Shown: piece after piece, positions 7,946-15,311 of the stretch
Position numbering within the stretch: position 1 is the stretch's first letter
How the letters are laid out: every line of letters starts with the position of its first letter
NCBI RefSeq assembly: GCF_009764685.1
Contig: NZ_VHLM01000030.1
Location: 1-64,000, forward strand
DNA length: 64,000 bases
Source: Flavobacterium sp. I-STPP5a
Lineage (GTDB): Bacteria; Bacteroidota; Bacteroidia; Flavobacteriales; Flavobacteriaceae
Direction of reading: 5' to 3'
The notes under the pieces: generated by a model
What the model saw: the letters and a program-made list of their open reading frames with translations, nothing else
What the model was told of the DNA's origin: nothing
Database searches by the model: none
Made by a program: the position numbers and the translations under genes

Positions 7946-8976
7946 ATTCTTCTATTCTTTATAAATACACGTGCAAAGGTGTTAACTCCTTTAATTATTG
8001 GTCTTGCATCTTTGTCGCCTAAAAATGGTATTCCTACAACTTCCTCGTTATAACCTGCTGAAGAAGCCATACCTAAAATTTCAAATTGTTCAGGATTATA
8101 TTTGTCTAAAAATGATATTGGCACGCCCATAACACCCTTGAAATCCATAGGAATATCTTTAGTTTTATCTACATTTATTGCGTCATAATTATCATAAAAT
8201 GGATATTCACTTTCATTGCCTAAATAAGTTTTGTATAGTATAATATCCTCGTGTCTTTTTCTATTGTCAATATTAGTAAACCATATTGCTTGAGCTCTCG
8301 CTTTAACTTTACCATTGATAATTTTGTAGCCACTACCTTCTTTTTTTGTTTCAGTTAGAACTTTTGAGTAATCAGTTGGTACATCAAACAACATATCAGT
8401 ACTCATTGGTGTAACTCCAACCCACATTTTATTTTCTTTAATTAATTGAAAACTTTCCTTATATGTTATAGCGTTTTTATTTCCAATTATTAAGAACTTT
8501 TTATTAAACTCAATAAGTTGCGTAACATATTCACGAAATAAAGAAAAAGGCGGATTAGTAACAACAATATCGGCTTGCGTTAGCAAGTCGATACTTTCTT
8601 GGTTTCTAAAATCACCATCGCCTTTTAATTTATGTATTCCAATTTCTTCTGGATTTGGAACTCTATCGCCATTTTTGTCGCCTGTATATTCAAGCCAAAT
8701 TGCACTTTCAGAGGAATGTTCACTAAATAAATCACGTTCTTGGTTTTTGTAACAAGTTGTAATTAAGCGTTTCAGTCCTAAGTCTTCAAATTTGTGAGAG
8801 AAGTAATGAAAGAAATTACTAATTCTTGGGTCGTCACAATTACAGAAAATTGTTTTTCCCTCAAATTGGGTTTTATAGTGTCTTAATTCTTTTTCAATGT
8901 CCGAAAGTTCAGTGTAAAACTCGTCATTCTTTAGTGCTTTTGCGTTTTTTAAACTTTTATTTTGTGATTTCGCCAT
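7942..8976 (-). CDS. EcoRI-type adenine-specific DNA methyltransferase, cassette C16
   Basis: A 344-residue protein resembling the M.EcoRI family of N6-adenine methyltransferases. It has FCNCDDP at residues 44-50, the usual start of the family's AdoMet region, and the catalytic NPPF at 141-144. The C-terminal part (FEILGMA, RPIIKGVNTFARVFIKN) also matches the family. Known members often methylate GAATTC or related sites, or are solitary phase or defence enzymes. It is the first gene of the operon and is followed with a 4-bp overlap by the DUF262-HNH nuclease. A TAAATTTG -7-like element on the minus strand (9011-9004) lies 28 bp upstream, so this cassette may bring its own promoter. Confidence 0.88.
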   Translation of the reverse strand: MAKSQNKSLKNAKALKNDEFYTELSDIEKELRHYKTQFEGKTIFCNCDDPRISNFFHYFSHKFEDLGLKRLITTCYKNQERDLFSEHSSESAIWLEYTGDKNGDRVPNPEEIGIHKLKGDGDFRNQESIDLLTQADIVVTNPPFSLFREYVTQLIEFNKKFLIIGNKNAITYKESFQLIKENKMWVGVTPMSTDMLFDVPTDYSKVLTETKKEGSGYKIINGKVKARAQAIWFTNIDNRKRHEDIILYKTYLGNESEYPFYDNYDAINVDKTKDIPMDFKGVMGVPISFLDKYNPEQFEILGMASSAGYNEEVVGIPFLGDKDARPIIKGVNTFARVFIKNRRI

Positions 8977-9069
8977 TGATATTTTGTCATTTCGTTAAAG
9001 TCGCAAATTTACGCTTTTAATTTCTGTTTTTGTCGGTTTGTCTGTCGGTTTTTGCTGTTCGCTACACTG

Positions 9070-9207
9070 ACGGCTAACGTTTCGGGGCTTTGCGTTCGGG
9101 CGGGAAATCGAAGCACAAAGATATAAATTTATTACTAAAGTTCAATTGAAAAACTGCCGTTGAATTTTGCACTTCAGCCCGCCTGACGCAAAACCCTTGT
9201 TATGTGT
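9070..9207 (-). repeat. attC-like site F
   Basis: The left arm is ACGGCTAAC (C16) and the right arm GTTATGTGT (C15), so the arms are clearly unmatched inside the linear site. The stem GGGGCTTTGCG-GGCGGG pairs with CCCGCCTGACGCAAAACCC. CTTTGCG family. Confidence 0.85.
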
Positions 9208-9211
9208 AGCC

Positions 9212-10096
9212 TTATTTGTAGTTTTTCTCATCAAACATCCAAGGAGCAAATCCTCTTGTTTTTATTGTTCCCCATTTTAGTATACTTTTAGCTTCTTCAC
9301 TTACCTTTTCAGATTTGTCTTTTGTCATTTTTAAAACAATTTCTTCTGGATATTCGTATAACATTCCAAGTCCTAATAATCCTAACCAACGAGTGGTTGC
9401 ATTTTTGCTTTCAAGGGCTTTTAAAAAATAGGATTGCGTTCGTAAATCGGGTAAATGTCTATCACAAATAAATGCAACAGCCCATATAAGTTGTTGGATT
9501 ACTTTATTGTCTGCCTCTCGGTCAATTGCTTCCAGAAAATAGGTTATAGTAGTAGGGTGTGATAAATAGTTGTCCCAACGTCTTATTTTTGTACGTGCTT
9601 CTGAATTAATCTTTTTTGAAGCAATTATTTTATCTTCACTTGTTCCGTTCACTATGGCGTTCAAATATTCTTTTTGCTTACGAGATAACGCAGGGTAGGG
9701 AACATTTTTATAAAACTCATCTTGCATTTCTTTATCTAAGTCTATCACAAATCCTTTCAGTAAAAGTTTTTCTGCATCTTCCAAGGGTATTAAAGGTTTG
9801 GTATTTTCTACTGGTAAATGTTGCTTTTCATTTCCTGTAATTTGTTGCAATAGATTAGATAATTTAAGAAGCGAATTTTTATTTACAGAATACGCACAGA
9901 ACATTCCTGCCTCACTATCAAAACCAATTTCTTTTTGAATGTTATGTTCTTTGGCAAGTTTCTTTGCTAATCTTTCAATGGTGTAACCACCTCCACCTTT
10001 ATCTCCAAGATAATCATCGAAATAATGAAAGTCTGAACAAATAATTGAAAAATTATCTTCGTGTTCTACTAAAATACAAGGGAAAAATTCATTCAT
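9212..10096 (-). CDS. Imm51-like immunity protein with HEAT-like C-terminus, cassette C15
   Basis: A 294-residue soluble protein. The N-terminal ~110 residues, with DKGGGGYTIERLAKKLAKE and FDSEAGMFCAYS, resemble the Imm51 family, immunity proteins that neutralise toxins delivered between bacteria. The rest (about 120-290) is all-helical. It contains repeats such as TWLGLL-type and LLGLGMLYEYPEEIVLKMTKD that read like two or three HEAT-type units. No toxin gene is in the cassette, so it could act as an orphan immunity gene against neighbours. The flanking arms agree over 10 nt (GTTATGTGTA and TACACATAAC). Confidence 0.7.
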   Translation of the reverse strand: MNEFFPCILVEHEDNFSIICSDFHYFDDYLGDKGGGGYTIERLAKKLAKEHNIQKEIGFDSEAGMFCAYSVNKNSLLKLSNLLQQITGNEKQHLPVENTKPLIPLEDAEKLLLKGFVIDLDKEMQDEFYKNVPYPALSRKQKEYLNAIVNGTSEDKIIASKKINSEARTKIRRWDNYLSHPTTITYFLEAIDREADNKVIQQLIWAVAFICDRHLPDLRTQSYFLKALESKNATTRWLGLLGLGMLYEYPEEIVLKMTKDKSEKVSEEAKSILKWGTIKTRGFAPWMFDEKNYK

Positions 10097-10129
10097 AATT
10101 TGTTTGTTGTTTTACGTTTGTCAAAGGTT

Positions 10130-10265
10130 ACACATAACGTTCTGGCACTACAGCGGGTTTGGGACTAAATTAAGCTCTATCTTCGGATTTGCCAAATATT
10201 CCAAATACAAAACCAACTTTCTATTAAGCCAATTGCCCAAATCCGTTGTAGTGGCTGTTATGTGA
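10130..10265 (-). repeat. attC-like site G
   Basis: The left arm is ACACATAAC and the right arm GTTATGTGA, with core AACGTT. The stem CACTACAGCGGGTTTGGG pairs with CCCAAATCCGTTGTAGTG. CTACA family. Confidence 0.88.
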
Positions 10266-10272
10266 CGTAGAT

Positions 10273-10677
10273 TTAGGTTCTTTTAATAAGTACTTTTACT
10301 CTTTCAAAAACAAATTCCGCCTTTTGGTCAATAATAATCATATCAAAATCATTACTACCTTCATTAAAATCTCCTGATTTTTTTTCTTCTGAATAGACTT
10401 TTTGGAAATATTTATCACGTTTTTTTAACCATTCCAATTGTTCCTTTTTTAATTTAGATTGTTCTTCAGCACTTAGTTTGAGTTTTAATTTCTTATACAC
10501 TACGTTAAGTAAACTGTCCGCTTGGTTATAATATTCGACTGAACAACCTTTCATATATTCACCTTTGTCTAAACAATTTTGATGTGTTAATTCAATTTTT
10601 TCAATTGTTTTAAGCGTTTGTGAATTACAATTAAAGGAAAGTGTAATAAGAATTATAATTATTAATTTTTGTATCAT
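10273..10677 (-). CDS. LprI-like (DUF1311) secreted protein, cassette C14
   Basis: A 134-residue protein with an N-terminal signal (MIQKLIIIILITLSFNC) whose Cys17 could be a lipobox cysteine, so it is probably a lipoprotein or periplasmic. The mature part matches the LprI/DUF1311 pattern. It has NCLDKGE and a second Cys in GCSVEYYNQADSLLN, then the helical KKLKLKLSAEEQSKLKKEQ and LEWLKKRDKY. LprI proteins inhibit lysozyme in mycobacteria, but many relatives have no tested role. It is the only gene of C14 and its stop is 7 bp from site G. Confidence 0.8.
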   Translation of the reverse strand: MIQKLIIIILITLSFNCNSQTLKTIEKIELTHQNCLDKGEYMKGCSVEYYNQADSLLNVVYKKLKLKLSAEEQSKLKKEQLEWLKKRDKYFQKVYSEEKKSGDFNEGSNDFDMIIIDQKAEFVFERVKVLIKRT

Positions 10678-10714
10678 AAATCATTTTTTGATTTTACGCA
10701 TTTTTGGTTCTATG

Positions 10715-10850
10715 TCACATAACGGTTTGGGGCTTTGCGATGGTGGGGAATTAAATGCACAAATGCTCAATTCAACACAGATGCCAAATATAAGCACAAA
10801 TGTTGAATTAAGCACTGTCGCCCCACTATCGCAAAACCCTTGTTACCTGC
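10715..10850 (-). repeat. attC-like site H
   Basis: The left arm is TCACATAAC (C14) and the right arm GTTACCTGC (C13), with core AACGGT. The stem GGGGCTTTGCGATGGTGGGG pairs with CCCCACTATCGCAAAACCC. CTTTGCG family, with AGCACAAATG words in the loop. Confidence 0.88.
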
Positions 10851-10855
10851 CGTTT

Positions 10856-11266
10856 TTATTGTTGCAGTTCGGTGGCGTGTTCTATATTCCATTCTCCCAT
10901 TATTTGACGATGGATGTAACAGGCATCTGCTTGCTTTAATAGCTCGTCTTTTTGTTCTTGGGTGATGTTGCCTTCTATCTGAATACCTATTTTTATATTG
11001 GTTTTTAGCCCATCTGTTTCACGTTTTACTTCTTGAGATAGTTCGGCTTTTACTTCGCCTATTTCCCACCCTTTTTGTCGAGCAATATATCGAACGGTTG
11101 CTACTTTACACATTGCCAAACCACTCAACACCAATTCAGAAGGACTTAAACCTAAGTCTGTCCCTTTGCTTTTTACAGGCTCGTCTCCAATTATGGTATG
11201 AGTTCCGTTGGTTATGATGCTTTGATACCCTTCGGGTAAATTCTTGATTTTGATTATTGTTGCCAT
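10856..11266 (-). CDS. OsmC/Ohr-family peroxide-detoxification protein, cassette C13
   Basis: A 136-residue OsmC-fold protein. The two redox cysteines that reduce organic hydroperoxides are at Cys53 (GLAMCKVATV) and Cys116 (ADACYIHRQ), and ELVLSGLA precedes the first as usual. It acts in the cytosol on lipid or organic peroxides. It is the last gene of a four-gene cassette, overlapping the DoxX gene by 13 bp. This fits an operon for thiol or peroxide stress controlled by the AraC-type regulator at its head. Confidence 0.9.
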   Translation of the reverse strand: MATIIKIKNLPEGYQSIITNGTHTIIGDEPVKSKGTDLGLSPSELVLSGLAMCKVATVRYIARQKGWEIGEVKAELSQEVKRETDGLKTNIKIGIQIEGNITQEQKDELLKQADACYIHRQIMGEWNIEHATELQQ

Positions 11267-11655
11267 ATTGTTTTTTCTTTGTTAAAATGATTTAAACCTA
11301 AACCTAATAATGAACCAAATAATGCAATATGAATCATTATATTCATCCAATTTCCCGATGGAATGTGTATGGTTAATAATGCTACAAGCATAATAAAGGC
11401 TAGGAATGTAAATGCGAAGAATAGTTTTTTGTTTGCTAAAAGTAATATTGCAGCAATCAATTCTAATGAAGACAAAATGATGGCTAAAACAAAAGTTCCA
11501 GAATCACCGAGAAAGCTCCAACCTGAAGATTTTAAAAACCCTGCCGCATTCTGCAGACCTACTCCTCCAAGAAATCCTTCAAAAAACTTTTCCAGACCGC
11601 CCCAAACAAACAACAACCCGAATGCAATTCTAATAATTATATTTCCGATATTCAT
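11254..11655 (-). CDS. DoxX-family membrane protein, cassette C13
   Basis: A 133-residue inner-membrane protein with four predicted helices. The family hallmark is present in the first helix (IIRIAFGLLFVWGGLEKFF) and again in GTFVLAIILSSLELIAAILLL. DoxX proteins occur with redox partners such as thiosulfate:quinone or superoxide systems, and many are uncharacterised. It sits between the carboxymuconolactone-decarboxylase-like and OsmC genes, 25 bp after the former and overlapping the latter, so it is part of one transcript. Confidence 0.88.
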   Translation of the reverse strand: MNIGNIIIRIAFGLLFVWGGLEKFFEGFLGGVGLQNAAGFLKSSGWSFLGDSGTFVLAIILSSLELIAAILLLANKKLFFAFTFLAFIMLVALLTIHIPSGNWMNIMIHIALFGSLLGLGLNHFNKEKTIWQQ

Positions 11656-11680
11656 TTTATGATATTTTAAATGTTAAAAA

Positions 11681-12214
11681 TTAAAGCTCAGGTGCAATTG
11701 GAAAATCAATTGGAAAGCCAGTCAAATTGTGGATATAGTTGCTGATTATTTTATCGCCAACCACAATTACCACATCAATTAGATTCGCTTCGGTGTAACC
11801 TGCTGCAAAAAATGCTTCTTTACTTTCTTCTTTGGTGTTGCCACGGTTTTCTACCACAGATGCAGTGAATTTCACCAAAGCATCTAATTTAGAGTCAAAT
11901 GAAGCTGAACCTTTACGCAGTTCAATTACCTGCTCATCTGTAAAACCATTCATTTTACCCAAAACGGTGTGAGCCGACTGGCAATAACGGCAACCATTAA
12001 TTTGACTTGTTATTAAATTAATTACCTCCCTTTCCTTGGCTTTTAGTGTTGATTTGCGATTTTGTAAAGCAAGATAATCGCCTAGTGCCGTTTCGTTTTT
12101 TGCGTAATAGGCATACAAATTGGGTACAAAGCCTAAACCTTTTTGCAAGTTGTCAAAAATGGCTTGATTGTTTTCCGATACTTCTCCTCGGGTGGGAACT
12201 GTGAAATTTGTCAT
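11681..12214 (-). CDS. Carboxymuconolactone-decarboxylase/AhpD-like protein, cassette C13
   Basis: A 177-residue alpha-helical protein of the CMD/AhpD superfamily. The redox CxxC and downstream His are present (C75-RY-C78 followed by SAH), the AhpD-type active site used to pass electrons to peroxiredoxins or to reduce peroxides. The length suits the peroxidase-related subgroup. It follows the AraC-type regulator by 67 bp and precedes DoxX and OsmC, supporting a shared oxidative-stress role. Confidence 0.88.
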   Translation of the reverse strand: MTNFTVPTRGEVSENNQAIFDNLQKGLGFVPNLYAYYAKNETALGDYLALQNRKSTLKAKEREVINLITSQINGCRYCQSAHTVLGKMNGFTDEQVIELRKGSASFDSKLDALVKFTASVVENRGNTKEESKEAFFAAGYTEANLIDVVIVVGDKIISNYIHNLTGFPIDFPIAPEL

Positions 12215-12281
12215 CTTTTTAATTTTATATTGTTTATAAATTAATTACGATGCAAAGATGCAGTCTTAAAGAGGCCTTCTG

Positions 12282-13142
12282 TTAGGTCATTAAACCCGAT
12301 GAGTTGGCAATATTTCCCAAAAATGAATTTTTGAAGTCGGAAGGGCTAATATTTTCCATTTTTTTAAAAAAACGGCTAAAAGTCTGTATATCTTCAAAGC
12401 CCAATTCGTAGGTAATTTCTTTGATTGCTTTGTCGGTATATCGTAACATTCTTTTGGCTTCCAAATGTTTTCTTTCGTGTATGATTTGCAGCGGACTTTT
12501 GTCTGATAATTGTGAGAAAGTGTTGGATATTGTCTTAGGCGACTTTATCATCAGGTCTGCATACTCTTTTACGGTGTGCTTGGTTTTAAAGTGCTGTTCT
12601 ACCAAAAAATTAAACTCTCTAATTATATCTACCTCTTTATTATCAAGTTTAGAAATATTATATTGGCGTTTATGTATACGAGTACAAAGTATAATAAACC
12701 TTTTGAGCATCATTTGTAGCATTTCTAGTTGCAGTTCATCTTTTGATTGCATTTCTATATTGAACATTTGCCAAAATGTTTCAAATTTTTCTATTTCCTC
12801 TACTGGGATTTGAAAATATGGAAGTTGAGTAGCACCGTAAAATAATAAACCTTTACAACTTACTTCGCTGCCGTGGTCTAAAACACAATAAAACTCCCGG
12901 TTAAATTTTATAATTCTTGCCGTTTCCAAATTGTTGAACTCAATTCTATGAAAAACTGTCAAGCATAAAATAGTATTGTCTTTTATGATTTGAGTTGTTC
13001 CTTCATACTTTATTTCACAGTCTTTTCCCTTAACCCAAATAAATAAAAGCGGATTATTTAAGTCTTTTTCAAGCCTTAACAGCTCATCCTTTTTATATTC
13101 TTTGAGTTCTAAAATTTCGTTATTTTGTCCTGTATAATTCAT
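12282..13142 (-). CDS. AraC-family transcriptional regulator, cassette C13
   Basis: A 286-residue regulator. Residues 1-130 form a cupin-like sensing domain. The C-terminal AraC DNA-binding domain covers about 180-275, with the first helix-turn-helix in VKEYADLMIKSPKTISNTFS and the second in IKEITYELGFEDIQTFSRFF. It heads the four-gene C13 operon and most likely activates it. The effector is unknown. Its start is 25 bp from site I, so any operator must overlap the cassette end or lie in the site itself. Confidence 0.9.
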   Translation of the reverse strand: MNYTGQNNEILELKEYKKDELLRLEKDLNNPLLFIWVKGKDCEIKYEGTTQIIKDNTILCLTVFHRIEFNNLETARIIKFNREFYCVLDHGSEVSCKGLLFYGATQLPYFQIPVEEIEKFETFWQMFNIEMQSKDELQLEMLQMMLKRFIILCTRIHKRQYNISKLDNKEVDIIREFNFLVEQHFKTKHTVKEYADLMIKSPKTISNTFSQLSDKSPLQIIHERKHLEAKRMLRYTDKAIKEITYELGFEDIQTFSRFFKKMENISPSDFKNSFLGNIANSSGLMT

Positions 13143-13166
13143 TGTTGTGGTTTGTTTTTCAAAATG

Positions 13167-13303
13167 GCAGGTAACGTTCCCTTGCTACAAGCGGTTTGGG
13201 ACTAAATTAAGCCTTATTTTCGGATTCGCCAAATTCTCACAAATACAAAACCATATTTAAATTAAGCCAATTACCCAAATCGCTTGTAACAAGTGTTACA
13301 GGA
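13167..13303 (-). repeat. attC-like site I
   Basis: The left arm is GCAGGTAAC and the right arm GTTACAGGA, with core AACGTT. The stem CTTGCTACAAGCGGTTTGGG pairs with CCCAAATCGCTTGTAACAAG. CTACA family. Confidence 0.88.
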
Positions 13304-13792
13304 TGGTTGTTGCCAACCGATATTCCTATTATTAATCGATTTTAATCCTATTTTTGGCAGGCTAAAATCCCAATTCTTGCCTAAATATTGGCTAAATTTT
13401 ATTCTCCTTTTTTCATTTCAACTTGAAAATCAAAACGAGTGTTTGCTTTTATTCCCATTAAAAACTCCAAAATTTTCGTTTCTGTTTTTCCTTTTCCGAT
13501 TAGAAGCTCCAAAATTCAAGCTTTGTATTTCAAGTTCTGCTTTTCAGATTCAGTTTAGAGACTCCAATATTCAAGCTTTGTATTTCAAGTTCCGCTTTTC
13601 AGATTCAGTTTAGAAATTCCAATATTCACGCTTCTGCTTTTCAAGTTCCAATTAGAACCTCCAATTTTCAAGTTTCTGCTTTTCAAGTTCCGATTAAAAA
13701 CCCCAATATTCACGTTTCTGTATTTTGATTTTTCTGCGCAACTAAATGGTTCTTAAAAACCTGATTTTAACTGAAAAGCTCTTTCTCAACTA
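13304..13792. repeat. Gene-less cassette C12: degenerate tandem repeats
   Basis: No convincing gene lies in this stretch. From about 13505 a unit beginning CTCCAATATTCAAGCTTTG recurs at 13507, 13562 and 13617 (period 55) and then at 13659 and 13701 (period 42). It mixes words such as TTTCAAGTTCCGCTTTTCAG. Neither 55 nor the changing period is a multiple of 3 throughout, which argues against a repeat protein. The plus-strand open frame at 13293-13613 is low-complexity Phe/Leu-rich and I do not accept it as a gene. The last 60 bp match the C21 remnant. Confidence 0.7.
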
Positions 13793-13930
13793 TCCTGTAA
13801 CGTTTTGCGGCTACACGAGGTTTGGGACTAAATTAAGACTAATTTTTCGGTTAAACACTAATTTTTCAGATACAAAACCAACTTTAAATTAAGCCTAAAA
13901 CCCAAATCTCGTGTAACCGCTGTTAGGCGG
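13793..13930 (-). repeat. attC-like site J
   Basis: The left arm is TCCTGTAAC and the right arm GTTAGGCGG, with core AACGTT. The stem GCGGCTACACGAGGTTTGGG pairs with CCCAAATCTCGTGTAACCGC. CTACA family. Confidence 0.88.
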
Positions 13931-14313
13931 GGGTTGTTTTGTCGGAATTGCGATTAAACCTCTAATTTTTCACACTTTTATTTTTCAATTTTTTGCTTTT
14001 CAGATTCCAACTTTCACGCTTCCGCTTTTCAAGTTTCTACTTTTTAGACTCCAACTTTTACACTTCCGCTTTTCAAGTTTCCACTTTTCAGATTCCAACT
14101 TTCACGCTTCCGCTTTTCAAGTTTCTACCTTTCAGATTCCAACTTTCACGTTTCCGCTTTTCAAGTTTCCACTTTTCAGATTCCAACTTTCCACTTTTAA
14201 CTTTTCAGATTTCCGCTTCTAAATTCCAACTTTCACGTTTCTGCTTTGTAAACTTCTTGAGGAAACCAATTCATTTTCTAATTGTTTTCATCTGCGTAAT
14301 TTCGGCGCAACTC
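13931..14313. repeat. Gene-less cassette C11: 44-bp tandem repeats
   Basis: A unit starting TTCCAACTTTCACGCTTCCG recurs at 14005, 14049, 14093, 14137 and 14181 with an exact 44-bp period, plus a partial copy near 14224. A 44-bp period shifts frame at every copy, so this is not a coding repeat. The plus-strand frame across it (13993-14415) runs into site K and is rejected. Related words occur in C12 and C21. Confidence 0.75.
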
Positions 14314-14451
14314 ACGCCTAACGTTTTGCAGCTACACGAGGTTTGGGAAAAAGTACGCCTTAATTTGCGGTTAAAGACTGAACTTTCAGGTACAAAACCG
14401 ACTTTCAGTTTATGACCGAAACCCAAATCTTGTGTAACTGCTGTTGTGCGT
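14314..14451 (-). repeat. attC-like site K
   Basis: The left arm is ACGCCTAAC and the right arm GTTGTGCGT, with core AACGTT. The stem GCAGCTACACGAGGTTTGGG pairs with CCCAAATCTTGTGTAACTGC. CTACA family. Confidence 0.88.
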
Positions 14452-14457
14452 TCGCTT

Positions 14458-15114
14458 TTATTTTTGAAATTGAGTTAAAACCTTATACTCAATGTTTGTA
14501 TTTGTTGCAGAAATCACTTCTATTCTCAAACCACGAAAGCCAATAATTTTGCTTTCAGACAAATCATATTGTAAATCTTGAGTAAATGCTGGTCTTGCAA
14601 GGTCATCAATGTATTCTCGGTAAATAAATTTTAACGCATTTGCAACTCTACCGTTATATATAAATTCTTGTTTAAAATATTCTTTTTTTGGAACTGGTGC
14701 ATAGGTTTCAGTATATTCTATTATATCTTTAGTTTGGAGCATAGTTATTCCCATTCCATTATTAGCAAAAACTACTGCTTTTCCTCCATTTTTTGGTACG
14801 GCAATTCCAAAAGTTGGGTCAGAAATATTAGTGTATAAATTAAATTTGGTGGTAAAACTATCGTTGATATAAACATCACCTTCTTTAATTTCTTTGATAA
14901 TATATCCAGGTTTAGCTTTTCTTCCCTTTGTAATTCTGATGGCATTATATTTATATCCTGTTTCTTTGGAGACTAATGTTATTCCAATTTCTGTATTATT
15001 TATTTTGTTTAGTTCAGGTATAAATGTAGTTAAGCTTTCTGGTGTAATTAATTTTGTTTGAACACCACAAGAAATAAAGAATGAGGAAACTAAAAGCACT
15101 AATGATTTTTTCAT
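14458..15114 (-). CDS. Putative lipoprotein, cassette C10
   Basis: A 218-residue protein starting at MKKSLVLLVSSFF, where a signal peptide ends in a lipobox-like FFISC (Cys17). A longer frame begins at 15171 but would put 19 non-signal residues in front, so I chose 15114. The mature part is beta-rich with no motif I recognise (VKETGYKYN, FGIAVPKNGGKAVVFANNG). It is probably anchored in the envelope. It is the single gene of its cassette, with its stop 7 bp from site K. Function unknown. Confidence 0.72.
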   Translation of the reverse strand: MKKSLVLLVSSFFISCGVQTKLITPESLTTFIPELNKINNTEIGITLVSKETGYKYNAIRITKGRKAKPGYIIKEIKEGDVYINDSFTTKFNLYTNISDPTFGIAVPKNGGKAVVFANNGMGITMLQTKDIIEYTETYAPVPKKEYFKQEFIYNGRVANALKFIYREYIDDLARPAFTQDLQYDLSESKIIGFRGLRIEVISATNTNIEYKVLTQFQK

Positions 15115-15163
15115 ATTTATTATATTAATTATTATTATTTCGGTTTTCTGTCGCTCGAAAGTG

Positions 15164-15300
15164 ACGCACAACGTTCTCGCGCTACAGCGGGTTTGGGACT
15201 AAATTAAGCCCTATTTTCGGATTTGCCAAATCACTCCAAAAACAAGACCATTTTTCCATTAAGCCAAATGCCCAAATCCGTTGTAGCGTGTGTTACCTGC
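15164..15300 (-). repeat. attC-like site L
   Basis: The left arm is ACGCACAAC and the right arm GTTACCTGC, with core AACGTT. The inner stem pairs CTACAGCGGGTTTGGG (15182-15197) with CCCAAATCCGTTGTAG (15271-15286). All mismatches are G-T wobbles on the plus strand and would be A-C on the minus strand. CTACA family. Confidence 0.9.
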
Positions 15301-15311
15301 AGTGCTTTTTT

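Noticed and set aside
13293..13613. Plus-strand open frame of 106 codons
   Set aside because: It begins inside site I and translates tandem repeats into low-complexity Phe/Ser/Leu sequence with a changing frame.
13993..14415. Plus-strand open frame of 140 codons
   Set aside because: It is a translation of the 44-bp repeat that runs into site K, with no conserved residues expected from a frame-shifting repeat.
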